In this document: piece by piece, positions 10,792 through 21,850 of the stretch
Numbering within the stretch: position 1 is the first letter of the stretch
Layout: every line of letters begins with the position of its first letter
NCBI GenBank assembly: GCA_947095535.1
Contig: OX352774.1
Location: 8,122,001 to 8,186,000, forward strand
Direction: 5' to 3'
Origin: Poecilobothrus nobilitatus
Taxonomy: Eukaryota; Arthropoda; Insecta; Diptera; Dolichopodidae
DNA: 64,000 nucleotides
Position numbers and translations under genes: made by a program
Notes under the pieces: generated by a model
Seen by the model: only the letters and a program-made list of their open reading frames with translations
Databases searched by the model: none
What the model was told of the DNA's origin: nothing

Positions 10792-11960
10792 TAAAGGGTG
10801 TTCAAAATTGAGGTATCATTTTAATTTTAATAAAAAAAGACTTTTTTTTTGAAATATTAAATATATTTTTATTTTAATTTATTACAAATAGGTTCCGTTT
10901 AATAATGAAAAATTATGTCGGCCAAGTGGCCCCCTCTACTACTTCGGCAGGCTTCCAATCTTTTATCAAAATTCTGAATCACGTTGTTCAATAAACTGTT
11001 CTCAATGGTTGAAATCTGCTCAATAATGTTGTTTTTAAGCTCTTGAATTGTTGTGGGATTATTGTTGTACACTTTCGATTTCACAAAACCCCACAAAAAA
11101 AATCCAACTGTGTCAAATCGCACGATCTTGGTGGCCACATCACTCCTCTACGAGAAATAATGCGATCTTCTAACTTTTCCTTCAAAAGATCCATTGTTTC
11201 TCTTGCTGTATGGCAAGTGGCACCGTCCTGTTGAAACCACATATTCTCTATGCCCAAATCATCAATTTCCCGCCACAAAAAACTTCGGATCATCTCCCTG
11301 TAGCGATTTCCATTGACCGTAATCGCATTTCCATTTGTGTTTTCAAAAAAATATGGTCCGATGATTCCTCCTGACCAAAAACCACACCAAACCGTAACTT
11401 TTTGTGGATGTACTGGTTGCTCTAAGATAACCCTTGGATTCTCTTCACCCCAAATGCGGCAATTCTGTTTATTGACGTAGCCATTGAGCTGGAAATGAGC
11501 TGCGTCGGTGAAGATTATTTTGTTAAAAAAATTCTCATTTTCTTCTTGTTTTTCGATTGCCCAAGAAACGAATTGCCGACGTAATGCATGGTCAGTTGGT
11601 TTTAATTCTTGCGTCAGCTGGATCTTATAAGCCTTTAAATAGAGATCACGATGCAAAATGTTGAATAATGTGGATGGTTTGATATTTAATTGCTGCGAAC
11701 GATGACGAATGGAAGTTTTTGGATCTTCTTCAACACTTCTGCTCACAGCTGCTACTTTCTCGGTTGAACGGCCACTACGTTGATAAATGTTGCCTCTGTT
11801 ATCAAGAACAGATCCAGTTTCTAGAAATTTATCAACCATCAGCTTGATGGCTCGATTTGTTGGAGCAATGTATTTAGAATATACCTAAAGAAACCTCGTT
11901 CCAGGTAGAAAAAAAATGGCGGCAAAATCAAAATAATACCTCAATTTTGAACACCCTTTA
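10792..11960 (-). mobile_element. Mariner-like transposon (Tc1/mariner superfamily)
   Basis: The ends are perfect inverted repeats over AAGGGTGTTCAAAATTGAGG (10794 and, inverted, up to 11958) and continue with few mismatches for about 35 bp. A TA dinucleotide flanks each side (10792-10793, 11959-11960), the target duplication of this superfamily. The element is 1165 bp, somewhat short because the start of the transposase is deleted. Confidence 0.92.
10899..11884 (-). pseudogene. Mariner-like transposase, N-terminally deleted and frameshifted
   Basis: The transposase cuts the element at its ends and joins it into TA sites. The main frame (11081-11839) shows the second helix-turn-helix (SIRHRSQQLNIKPSTLFNIL, residues 43-62) and a catalytic triad: Asp112 in IIFTDAAHF, Asp205 in WFQQDGATCHTA, and Asp241 in PPRSCDLTQLDFF. 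Spacing is 92 and 35 residues, against 92 and 34 in classical mariners. The frame then breaks in a run of eight A (11095-11102, + strand). One more base would restore the usual LDFFLWGFVKSKVY reading, which continues to a stop at 10899. The first ~60 residues with the first DNA-binding motif are absent, and a stop lies at 11885-11887. The homopolymer break could be a sequencing error, but the N-terminal loss is real. Confidence 0.9.
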
Positions 11961-12178
11961 CTTAAATAAATCTAGAATTTTCTTACGATATCAAAAATCT
12001 TATAAATTACTTTTTGCATTATAATTATTTTGTCTGTTGTGATATTTTTACCATTTATTTTTAGGATGTTAAGGATGTTTTGATTTTTCTGCTTACTATA
12101 TGATAAAATCATTTACTCCCTTCAGGTTGTCTTACTTATTTATATCCATTTGGAAACCTAGAATGATGAGAATAATAA

Positions 12179-12324
12179 GAAAATTGAGTGACCTGAAATA
12201 ATGCCCCAGACAATAAAGTTAAATCGGTTTTGTATCGTTTTCGATGCGAAAATTAAATTGAAAACGCGAATTTTGAATATTCGGTTTTATTGTTTGGGGC
12301 ATTATTTCTGGTCATCGAAAATTG
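12179..12324. mobile_element. 130-bp hAT-type MITE with 8-bp TSD
   Basis: The element (12187-12316) has arms AGTGACCTGAAATAATGCCC and, inverted, GATGACCAGAAATAATGCCC, extending about 30 bp into the element with few mismatches. The 8-bp duplication GAAAATTG flanks it (12179-12186, 12317-12324). It is non-coding and could fold nearly end to end. The 8-bp TSD suggests hAT mobilisation. Confidence 0.8.
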
Positions 12325-13008
12325 TCCATAATGTGATTTGTAATAGCTTTGAAAAACTTAAATAAAATTTTAAAAGTATACTCTTAGGTATCTTTTAAAT
12401 AATTTTATATTATTATATTATTTTGTTAAATTTTATTTCCTACATTTTTCTTCTATATATTTTGTGTCATGTTATTTTTATTTCTTTTAATTTATATAAA
12501 TAAAAAAATGTTAATATTTAAATTGTAAGATTAAATCATAGAATAAATTAATTCAAATAGTTGTGTTTTTATGATAAATTTAGAATTAAAAAATAACAAC
12601 GTTGTTTTGTTGTGTATTTTCTTTTTCCGCAGTAATATATAATATACAGAGTTTTGTTGTTATAAATGTATATATAGTTACAGAGTGGTTGTAAAATATA
12701 GCAAAATGAAGTGTGCGTCAACAAAAGTCAAATGAAACAAAACATAATATATTAGAAGTTGAGGTAAGGGAAAATTTTTAAAGGCATTTCAATTTTATAG
12801 ATCCAATAAATCCAATAGATTCAAAGATACCAAAATATGTTGTCATACGTATATTATTATCCTATGTTTCAATTATATATGTATTATTATTAAAGCGCTA
12901 AACATATATTTAGGTTTATATTTCCTTTCCATCTTTTTTACCTTTTTTCTTTTCCTTGCTTTTGTTAAATTGTAATATCATAGATTAGAATAAATGAAAT
13001 TCAACAAT
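12325..13008. other. AT-rich stretch, no feature seen
   Basis: No gene, RNA or repeat end was recognised. The only slightly less A/T-rich part is around 12700-12740. Confidence 0.5.
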
Positions 13009-13208
13009 AATTATTAGGAACCTCGGTGGCCTAGTGGATAAGAGCGTATAAAATACGCTGCAAACACTGAGGGAGTGGTGGTTCGAATCCTACATACGTC
13101 GTAAGAGTTATTCCTCCTTACGACATTTACAGCCACATCTGAACAGGAAATGCTGTGTAATTTCCTATCCACATTTATGTGGAAGAGAAATGCAAAAAAA
13201 AATTATTA
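13009..13208 (+). repeat. SINE family A, full-length copy
   Basis: The SINE spans 13017-13200 and is flanked by the direct repeat AATTATTA (13009-13016, 13201-13208). The tRNA-like head has an A box (TGGCCTAGTGGATAAG), an anticodon-arm-like hairpin AGCGTATAAAATACGCT with a 7-base loop, and an exact B box GGTTCGAATCC. The body follows with hairpin GTCGTAAG/CTTACGAC (13098-13124), hairpin AGGAAAT/ATTTCCT (13146-13167) and palindrome CCACATTTATGTGG, then poly-A. It would be transcribed by RNA polymerase III and copied by a LINE reverse transcriptase. It is not a tRNA gene: no acceptor stem closes the cloverleaf. Confidence 0.9.
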
Positions 13209-13434
13209 AAAATAAATAACTATGTTTTGGTTGCAAGCTTTATATATCTGACTGAAACCAATTATAAAATTTGTTCTTTTTTAAAAAAACATGTTCTGGA
13301 ATATTACAAAAAAAAAAAAAATTATGGCAGATACTTACCTCATACCATACTAAATAAAATGTACAAAATCTCACAAGTTTCAATAAACTAATCTTTAATT
13401 TCGAATTTTAAGAATTGACTGTTTAAATTAAATT

Positions 13435-14285
13435 TTCTATCAGTATGAATATTATAAGAATTTCTTAAGTTAAAAAATAAAAATTGGTTATTGATTTCAA
13501 TTAGCCCGTGTCCGTCCATTTGTGCATTTGCCTGATTAGAAAACTTCTGCATTATGTAAGATAGAACAATGAAATTTTAACCATGCTTATTTAAGTACAT
13601 GCATAAAAATGAATGTGCAACACAACTTTTTTTTATGGAGATCCACCCATTACGGAGCTATTGCCCTTCAAAGTTTGTAAAAACCCTTTATTCAATATAT
13701 AAGGTAACGCTTAACATTTTATCAATTATATAATTATAAAAAACACCAAACTACAGGATTTGTTTTAGGTTTTATAAATCAATATATTGCAACTATATAA
13801 TTTGTTACAATTTTGTATTCAAATTTACGATTATGCGAAAACAAAATTTTGCTCTCTTCACATTTTCATGACCCTTTTTGCTTCCTTCATAACCCCGGCA
13901 CTCTTTTAGGCAGATAATTGAAATTTTGAACGCAAAAATTAACTAAATTCTTTCAGAATTAAGATAAGTTATGTCAGAAATTATTTTCGTATTTCTCCTG
14001 TTAAGGACCTATTAGGGGTAAAACATTTAAAATTAGCTATTTTTAGCTAAAGCTATACAACATTATATTTTTACATACGTTAACAGCTTTTCTTAATTAT
14101 GAATATCTGGTTACCTTAATGTTGATATGTCTTTTGATTCTTCACAATTTTTCTTATTTATAAAATTCGAAGAAAATATTCAAATTTTGCAGCAAGTCAC
14201 AATATTCTAAACTCTTTTTATTGCCTTTTGGAAAATGTTCGCATTTAAAAATCTTTGGTTTTATATTCTGTCTTATGTTAAAAAA
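13435..14285 (+). repeat. Family B interspersed repeat, copy 2
   Basis: It carries the same ordered words as copy 1: 'gtccgtccatttgtgc' (13510), 'attacggagctattgccc' (13651), 'attatgcgaaaacaa', 'ataaccccggcactc' (13891), 'ttaacagcttttctta', and the end 'atctttggttttatattct'. It lies in the intron directly before the + strand coding exon and ends only about 95 bases from the acceptor. Confidence 0.8.
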
Positions 14286-14411
14286 ATTTATAATATTAAA
14301 TTTATAAGTATTAATATTAATTGTTAATTTAAATAATACTTAAAATTATTTTTTTATTTTTTTTCTTGTTTTAATTTTAGATAAATTTCAGTATTTATTA
14401 TAATAATAAAA

Positions 14412-15115
14412 ATGCAACGTTCAAATCAAAAAACAACAACATCGTCATCTACAACAACAAATAAAAATTTAACAACTAAAAATACTACCGTAACTACTAA
14501 TCGAATCATTGTTATAAATCAAATTGAAATTAAACGCGATGTAACAGTTAATAATCGTGATTTGTTAAATAGTAGGCATATGAACACTTTACCAGCTACA
14601 ATTAGTTTAGATAATAGATTATTAACTGATTCAGTTGGAGCTGGTGGTGGTGGTGGCGGTGGTGGTGGTGGTGGTAGTGTTAATAGTGTAATTGTTGGAA
14701 CTGGAAATAATAACAGTAACAGTAACAATAACAAAAATAATAATGAATCAGTAATACAATGTATAACAACCCCAAATATTTTAAATAATAAAAATATAAT
14801 TAATGTAAAAAATAATAGTAGCAATAATATATGTACAACAATAAATAAAATTCAATCAATTGATCAGATTAGTAATAATGTAAATTCATTAAAATTAAAA
14901 GTCGAACCGCAAACATATATAAAAAAATCAATTATTAGTACAATGACTATTCCACAACAACAACAACAACAACATCAACAATCAACCACAACTACAACAA
15001 CAACAATATTAAAAACAATACCAACAACATTATCTGGAACATCTATTATAACACCAGCTACAATAGCAATTGCCGGTATTGTAAATAATAATAGTAATGA
15101 TGATAAAATTATTAG
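14412..15115 (+). CDS. Coding exon with start codon; low-complexity regulatory-type protein, unrecognised
   Basis: The exon probably starts at 14381, after a long T-rich tract ending TTTTAG. The frame has a stop at 14382-14384, so the ATG at 14412 (context aaaaATGc) is the first possible start. It stays open for 234 codons and ends inside codon 235 at ATTAG|GTAAGT, a consensus donor (phase 2 intron). The short 'TAA' end read without splicing is intronic. The protein is Ser/Thr/Asn-rich (residues 7-35), has an 11-Gly run (78-88), Asn-rich tracts (99-147), LKVEP at 162-166 (a sumoylation-type consensus), poly-Gln (182-190) and poly-Thr (192-198). There is no enzymatic domain, signal peptide or membrane segment. 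This looks like the disordered N-terminus of an insect transcription factor or RNA-binding protein, with its domain in a later exon. The gene itself was not recognised. Confidence 0.75.
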
Positions 15116-15121
15116 GTAAGT
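15116..15121 (+). other. 5' splice site GTAAGT
   Basis: GTAAGT after ATTAG matches the insect donor consensus and explains why the coding sequence stops being open exactly here. The following sequence turns at once into T- and A-rich intron-like sequence. Confidence 0.75.
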
Positions 15122-15504
15122 CCAAATCAATTTTTTTTTTTTATTAAATTAAAACTATTTTTTTTATATTTATAAAATATAAATATTTTATTAATTTCTT
15201 AGATATAAGTAATAAATATTTCCATTTGAAACTTTGAGAAAAAGAAATGTTCTTTTTTGTAAGTGCAAGGGAAAGTCTAAAGTGTAGTCACTGATAAATT
15301 TAATAAAACCGCATTGAAAAAATGCATTTATTTGGACTTCTAAATAAATATTTTAATTAATGAGACAAACCTATTAATTGGTATACTATAATTTAACCAT
15401 CTTTTAATTAGATCTTACTCTATCAATATTTTCATATATTTTTCTCTGTTCCAATGGTTCCAGGAACCACATAATTCAATATATATTTATTATAAAATAA
15501 ATCT
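15122..15504. other. Intron-like AT-rich sequence
   Basis: No feature was recognised between the donor and the next small transposon. Confidence 0.45.
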
Positions 15505-15920
15505 ATCAAATTGGGGTCACCTCCGATATTTAACAAAAAAAAAAAATATAATCTCAAAAACAAAAAATTCTAATTAAAAAAATTTCGAATTGATAAAAAT
15601 ATCTGGGGGGAAAAAAATCTCAAATAAAAATTATTTATTTTTGATATCATAAAAATCCGGTATGAAATTTATGTTCCTAACATATTCCCGAGAAAGCGTA
15701 TAACGCAAAGCTCTCTAAAAAAAAGCGTTGTAACCAACTATAAATAAACACCCATTTAATTATTGTTATATATGTATGTATATAGTATGCATATACATAT
15801 TTCAACAACAAAGCATTGAAAATCTGGTAAAGAAAGTCATAAAAAATTTCTGTAATTAAATAGAGCTTTTTGTTTATTTGAGATTTTGTTTTTTGGATAA
15901 AAGTGTGATCCCATCAAATT
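15505..15920. mobile_element. 400-bp TIR element with 8-bp TSD
   Basis: The element (15513-15912) begins GGGGTCAC and, inverted, GGGATCAC. Similarity then continues loosely through poly-A-rich words ('aaaacaaaa', 'aatctcaaa'). ATCAAATT flanks both sides (15505-15512, 15913-15920). It is non-coding. The 8-bp duplication suggests hAT, although the termini are not CAGGG-like. Confidence 0.6.
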
Positions 15921-15921
15921 A

Positions 15922-16057
15922 GATCGTATACATTTTTTTTTTTTAGTGTATTTCTCTACCACATAAATGTGAACAGGAAATTACACACATCCTCAGTGTT
16001 TACAGCGTATTTTATACGCTCTTACCCTTATTAAGCCACCGAGGCCCCGATCGTATA
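15922..16057 (-). repeat. SINE family A, internally deleted copy with 9-bp TSD
   Basis: The copy (15931-16048) has the head with the A box and the AGCGTATAAAATACGCT-type arm, but then jumps from CACTGAGGA to the 3' tail, losing the B box and the body hairpin. The duplication GATCGTATA is perfect (15922-15930, 16049-16057), showing insertion by target-primed reverse transcription. It landed beside the TSD of the preceding 400-bp element. Confidence 0.85.
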
Positions 16058-17329
16058 AATATGATTATTTTTCATTATAATTTGGAAATGTGTGTTGGTC
16101 ATTATAGAATAAAAATAAATAAAACAAAAAAGATTAGAACAAGAATTCGGAGTGGTGGTCAAAGACATGATTACATACTACTGCGTCGGAGTTCGAAGTA
16201 GACTGAATTAATTTTTTTTTTTTTTTGTATAATCAAAAATTTGAAAAACTGTTTTTAGTGCACTAATTTATTTTAAAATGGGAGTACATTGTACTACTTA
16301 GTTACTTAGTTACTAAATAATTTGAATTTCAAGGGAACGTATAGGAAATCAAGAAAAATCTACTTTTTTCAATAATTTGAACGAAAAATTGTTTAATTTG
16401 ACTGAAAAAAAAATTAGGTTTAATTTTAAAAAAAAATTAATTAAAAGATTTTTAACCTTTTTGAAAAAATGTTGAATTTGGATGAAAAAAAGTTTAAATT
16501 AAATGAGAAATTGTTGTATTTGACTGGAAAACAGTATAATAACCTTATAATCATTTCAACTATTAAGATCTTTTGACATACATATATCATTCGGTAAAAA
16601 TCATATAAATGGAATAGTAACACTTCTATTTAAGTCGCTCAGTTAGCTCAGAAGAAATTTTTGTATTCTCTCAAGTTTAAGAGTTATCAAAAATCGAAAA
16701 TATTAAAATTTGCTGTTTTTAAAATGTTGAAACATCAACATACAAAACAAAATTAGAATTACAATTACTATATTAACTTTGGGTCGAATGCATAAGACGG
16801 AGTTTGAACTCCAAACCTACTTTTAGGTTGAACTTGTATTCGTTGTTTCAAAAAGTGATATGTATTTAAGTTTATATTAAATTTTATATGCATTTGACCC
16901 AATATTACTTAGACTATTTTTAAAATTATATTTTTTAATTAAATTATTTAAAAAACCATTGAATTGAATTAAAAGGTCATTGAATTGAAGAAAATATCTT
17001 TTGATTATGTGTTATATTTTCTGTTATTGACTTTCTGTTTATGTTAAATTTTCTTTTAAAAAAAAATAATCGCTGTTTTAAATTGCTTCATATTATTCAT
17101 TTTGGGAATGTACAATTTTACATATTATAACTATTTTGTTCAATTCTGTTATAATTTTTTTTCATATCATTATTTGCATCTTAAGATATCCAAAAATATT
17201 TAAAACAATCGAATTTTGTGAGCGAATATAAAAAATATTTCCGACACTGTAATTAAAAAATTAAATATATGTACCTGTATATATTTTTAGTATATATTTC
17301 AAAAAATTTAACTAATAATCATAAAACTA
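16058..17329. other. AT-rich stretch, no supported gene
   Basis: A tRNA-SINE-like fragment may exist at 16150-16205 ('ggagtggtggtcaaagac', 'ggagttcgaagtag', followed by a T run), but the boxes are degenerate. The rest shows nothing recognisable. Confidence 0.35.
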
Positions 17330-18015
17330 ATAATTATTCTGTCCGTATGTCTGTTTACAAAACTTCTGTGCACTGTTTAAGATAGAAAAATAATATAACA
17401 CTCATTGATATATATATATAGGTCTTAATAAAATATTAATGTTGAAAAGTAATTTTTTTTTTATATAGCCATACCCATTACAGAATTATAGCCCTTCATA
17501 GTTGGCAAAAGTCATATTTTCAAATATTTATATCTTAAGTTCTGTTTATAATTTTTTTCTATCTAAAAATGTAAATTAACCTAGACTTTGAGAAATTGAA
17601 CCTAACTTCCAAGAAGAATTAGGATAAGTTATTTCAGAAAAAATCATTTTAATTTTTACTGTTAAATTGTTATAAGGGGCTTTAATATCGAACATTTTAT
17701 TTTTATTTAAATTTTTTTTTTTTTATTGTGACGCCTGTATTTTGGCCATCTGTGCAAATTTATCGCAAATTAAACATAAACATTAAAACTTCAATATTAT
17801 ATTTGTTACGATATGATAACGATTCTTCTTAATTATATACATAGAAGTATTTTAAAACTAAAAAAAAAAGTGTCTCATTATTTTATAAAAAGTCTAAAAA
17901 CAAATTACAAATTTTGATATCAAAAGGAAACAGAATTTTTAAGATAGTTTTTATTGTCTTTTTGAAAATGTGCCCAATTAAATATTTTTGGTTCTACGTA
18001 AATTTCCTTATTTAG
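17330..18015 (+). repeat. Family B interspersed repeat, copy 3 (diverged)
   Basis: It starts 'gtccgtatgtctgtttac' (17341), has 'attacagaattatagccc' (17470), and ends with 'aatatttttggttctac'. The middle section carrying the 'ccggcac' word is missing, so this is an internally deleted copy. Confidence 0.7.
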
Positions 18016-18454
18016 TAATTATGTATATTTTCATAACAAATTTAAATATTATTGTAAAATCGTTATAATAATTTTATAATAATTTCAATAATTTAAATAT
18101 TGAAAACAAAACAAATTTAATATTTATTTAATATTTACTAAAATATACTTTATATGAATCATTTTGTTTTTTTTTTTTTTTTTTTTTCGTTTTTGTAAAT
18201 TATAAACAGTCTATGCTAATTTTTAAATATTTATTGTGTCTGCTACATATTCGAAATGATGCAATAAATAAATAAAACTTTTAAAATTAAAAAAAAAAAA
18301 AAAAAATACTGTAGATTATAATATATAAATAAAATTTGACTGAGATCAGTAAATAAATTGATGATAATTAAAATACCACTAAAAACAGGTTTAAACCATT
18401 TTATTTAAATATTCTTTTTATTCAATGACCTTAAATTTAAATTTCTCATTGTTA
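18016..18454. other. AT-rich stretch, no feature seen
   Basis: Long T and A homopolymers (18168-18187, 18290-18306) and no other signal. Confidence 0.5.
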
Positions 18455-19440
18455 AATTCTATAATAAACAAGGGAGAATGTAAACCAACGGTTTTTAAAA
18501 GTGCTAAAATATAATACAAACTGTTTAGAATACTTGCACCAAAATTTCGTATAAGAAAAACTGTGAAAATAGGACTTTTTTCGCAATTTTGAGGGCTTGT
18601 AAATCCGGAAATCGATATAACTAAGAAAAACCGTTAATACACGCAAAAACATATTACTGGAGCTTTAATTTTTATGTTTTGCCGAAGAAAAATTTGTACA
18701 GATGCCTAAGTTACTGTAGGTGTCTAAAAATTGCAAATTTTCAATTTTTGAGCCGTAAGAGGTCTTAAACAGGGGGCGGTACAAAAAACTTTTCTGAGGA
18801 AACTTCTACTAATTCTAAAAGTTCTTTCTTACTTTAAAATTTCAAGTCTCTATCTAAAAGTGTGCCGGAGTTATAAAGATAGAAAAATCATGCAAAATTT
18901 GGTTTTAACATAACGCTAAATTTAAATAATAAATGTAAAAAACCTATATAATTTAGATATTGATTTATAAAGGTAAAAATATTCCAGTCGAATGGTGTTT
19001 TCAAATTGAAAAAATGTGAAGTAAAACCACAGACTAACCACATATAAAAATTTCAAGTCGTTTTTAGGAGCCAGCATGAAAATTTTTTTTGGAGCCAGAC
19101 TAAGTATTTTAGATATACATATAATTAAATAGCAAAAACAAAAATTTATAGAATATTCTTTTGTATTTTGTATTTTTGTAATTTAAATATTGTAAAATAC
19201 TTAGTCTAGCTGCATAAACTGCTTAGGCTGACTCCAAAAAAACTAAAAAATTTTATATGAAACTGATCATCTGTATAGTTTATTTAGTCTGTCTGTAAAA
19301 CATAAGATATACGAATTTCGAAAAATGTGGCCTTTTTTTTGTAAACAGATGGACAGATGGACGAACAGAGTGAAACTGATATTAAACCGTATAAGAAAAT
19401 ATTAATATTGATAAACTGTAAGATCCTCTTTTGTATACCC
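18455..19440 (-). repeat. Family B interspersed repeat, copy 4 (inverted)
   Basis: It is read on the - strand: 'gtaaaccaacggttttt' (18481) is the 3' end, then 'ccggagttat', and 'gtaaacagatggacagatgg' (19345) is the 5' end. It is close to copy 3 in the opposite orientation. An inserted or expanded section at 19040-19250 contains 'ggagccag' words and a self-inverted 'agactaagtatttt' motif, not present in copies 1 or 2. Confidence 0.75.
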
Positions 19441-19690
19441 GTGATATGTTCGCCTCTGAAGATACCGCATTAATTAATACAAGTGAAAAAAAATGTTCTT
19501 CTATGGTGTTATAATTTAAAACATTATTTTAAAAAATTTTAATTTTATAAATTTAATATTTATTTAAAAAAAAAAAAAAAAAAAATAAAAATATATATTT
19601 TTTATTTTATTTATTTACTTATTAAATATTACATTTTTATTTATTACGTTATAAAAATTTAATTCAATTGCTGTAAACTTTGAGATAAAC
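19441..19690. other. AT-rich stretch
   Basis: A run of 20 A near 19566 and TA-rich sequence. No feature was recognised. Confidence 0.45.
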
Positions 19691-20165
19691 TTTGTGGCTA
19701 ATACTTTAAAAATATTTTTATTTTGGTGCAGTTTTTGATATTATTAGAAAGTTGGTTAAAAATCCGAATTGTAGATGGAAATATTTAATATTTCGCTGGC
19801 ACATTTAATAGGTCACCATATCTTGTTCGCCTACTGGAAATCGTAGCTCTGCTTTCAAGGTTTACACTTGTTTTAGTAGCTTTGTTTAAGATTTTGTAAA
19901 CATAAGTATAGCCTTATCAAGCATCACTAGTTCACTTACTTTGCTTGTTGCTTTTTCCGAACATGCTTGTTGCTCTGTAATTTCTACTGTAATTTAATAT
20001 GTATTTCATGGCTTTGGTTAGAATTGGCTGACATTTGTTTATGAGTGTAGCTGAACAAGAAGGCCAATTTATGATGTTGTAGCGTATACGCGGAAGGAAA
20101 TGTCCGTTAATTATCATCCTTACTACAATATGCGCCAATTTGATGTTTGATCTTTTTATAGCCTT
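19691..20165 (-). pseudogene. Degenerate LINE reverse-transcriptase C-terminal fragment
   Basis: On the - strand, RYNIINWPSCSATLINKCQP (about 20085-20025) has the 'tyrosine...W...S.....L..L' pattern found just after the polymerase domain of CR1/Jockey-type LINEs. Another frame continues with LESRATISSRRTRYGDLLNV, the Arg/Tyr-rich segment near the end of such proteins. The two pieces are in different frames. No tail or TSD was identified. This is recognition of a weak pattern, so confidence is limited. Confidence 0.4.
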
Positions 20166-21104
20166 AATTAGGAGGATGATTTTTTGCCATATGATGTCAA
20201 CGATTTTTTGCTTTATTATTATAGTTGTTTATTTAAAAATCTGTTAATTTTCCTTATATACTTGGCACTTACAAGACATTGTCTATATTGGATGAGTTGT
20301 ATCTTTTTTAAGATTGACTTTTTAAAACTTTAACTTTACAGAACCTCTTTATAAATCAGTAATCCCTTAGAAAGAAAAAAAAAACAAAACATGCTAGAAC
20401 TTTTGGGACAGAAGAGAAAAGCAAACTGCAGTTCTTGTCCAAAAATTCACAAAAAATAATTTATTTGGATAAAAAAGATAAATAAAAATATTTTAAATAA
20501 ATAAATTTTGTTTGTATAAAATAACTATTGTGTACGATATGATAAAATTTAAAAGGAACGTTAACACCTTTCTTCAAAATAACTCTGAATATTTTTCCTT
20601 CATCTTCCATATTCCTAATTATTCCAAAACTAATTTCCCAACTAATCCTTTCCACATCCTTATTCCTAAACCCAAACTGTACATTACGTTATGTAATAAA
20701 GAACTTATCGTAAAGTTTAGTTTTAAAGGGGCTTTTTTTTGGTGGGTTAAAGTCCCAGAGGAACTTCGTACAATTCCTTTGAGTGTCTTTCAATGTTTTG
20801 CTCTGTCTCTGGTAAAACAAATTAGATATATATAAGTATGTATAAATACTTTTATAATAAATGTGTATCTGTTTAAAATTATAGATTTTGAAAGTTAAAA
20901 AAATATACTAAAAAGGATTAAAAAGTGATTCACATTCTTAAGAAAGAAAATATCATTACTATATATATATAAAAGAAGATGAAAGTAGTTCCGAAATGAT
21001 TTCAGATAAATAAATGACACCAAATATTTTCAGCTATTTAATAAATGTCATTTAAGCTTTTACATTATATAAATTAACAGTTATACTTTGATCTTTTCAA
21101 CTTT
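20166..21104. other. Mostly AT-rich; possible LINE-tail remnant at 20690-20830
   Basis: A + strand frame contains FFWWVKVPEELRTIPLSVFQ, reminiscent of the 'W..LP..LR....SVF' end of CR1-type LINE proteins. It is isolated and unsupported by neighbours. The rest of the stretch shows nothing. Confidence 0.3.
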
Positions 21105-21850
21105 TTAGCACATTTTTTATTATTTTTTGAAAAATTACTTATTACTTTACTCTATCCCTGTCGATTCGTTCGTTGGTTTACAAAAGTTCTACACGGATTA
21201 AGATAGAATAATGAAATTTTAACCATAAACAGATTGTCACTCATCTCAGGTTCTTCTTAATATTTTTTAATCTAAAAACGCTTAACGACAGGTTTTATCT
21301 TTATAAATCAGTAAAAATATTTTACAATTTTTTGCATTTAATAATTAAATTTACCGTTATGTAAAATCAAATTTTGTTAAATTTTGTTTTTTTTTCGTAT
21401 TTACATAACGCTTTTAGATAGAGTCTTGAGAAATTTTAAGAAAAAAAATATTTTCAGAATTAGCATACAGTTACGTACCTCAGAATTTTTTTGTACCATG
21501 CCCTATTTAAAATCAATTAGGCGTTCAAAAATTGCAAATTTGACACCTGTAACTGCAATTTCATCATCAAATTGAAAGCTCCTACATTATATTTTCACAT
21601 TGTGTTAACAACTGTTTTTAATTATGAATTGTTTTCTTAAAATTGAAGAAAGTGTTTCTTGATTTTTCACAATTCTCCTCTTATTCTCCTCAATTCTCAA
21701 TCCTTACATATAAAATTTCAAGAAAACTTAGAAACTTTGGTATAAGTTATAATTCTGTCATAAGTCATAAAACTGTATGTATTGTCTTTTGGAAAATGTA
21801 CGCTTTCAAAAACCTTTGGTTTTACATTCTACCTTGTCTTATTTCTATTA
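21105..21850 (+). repeat. Family B interspersed repeat, copy 5
   Basis: It begins near 'tttttagcacatttttta', then 'gtcgattcgttcgttggttt' (21159), 'ctaaaaacgcttaacgac', 'ttaccgttatgtaaaatc', and ends 'acctttggttttacattct' (21812). The 'attacggagct' section is deleted. Confidence 0.75.

Noticed and set aside
13017..13100. Apparent tRNA gene with good A and B boxes
   Set aside because: No acceptor stem, the 3' side continues into a SINE body with poly-A, and diverged copies occur throughout the window.
14519..14824. 101-codon antisense frame opposite the coding exon
   Set aside because: It is the shadow of the poly-Asn/poly-Gly exon (poly-Leu and poly-Pro runs) and has no start or domain support.
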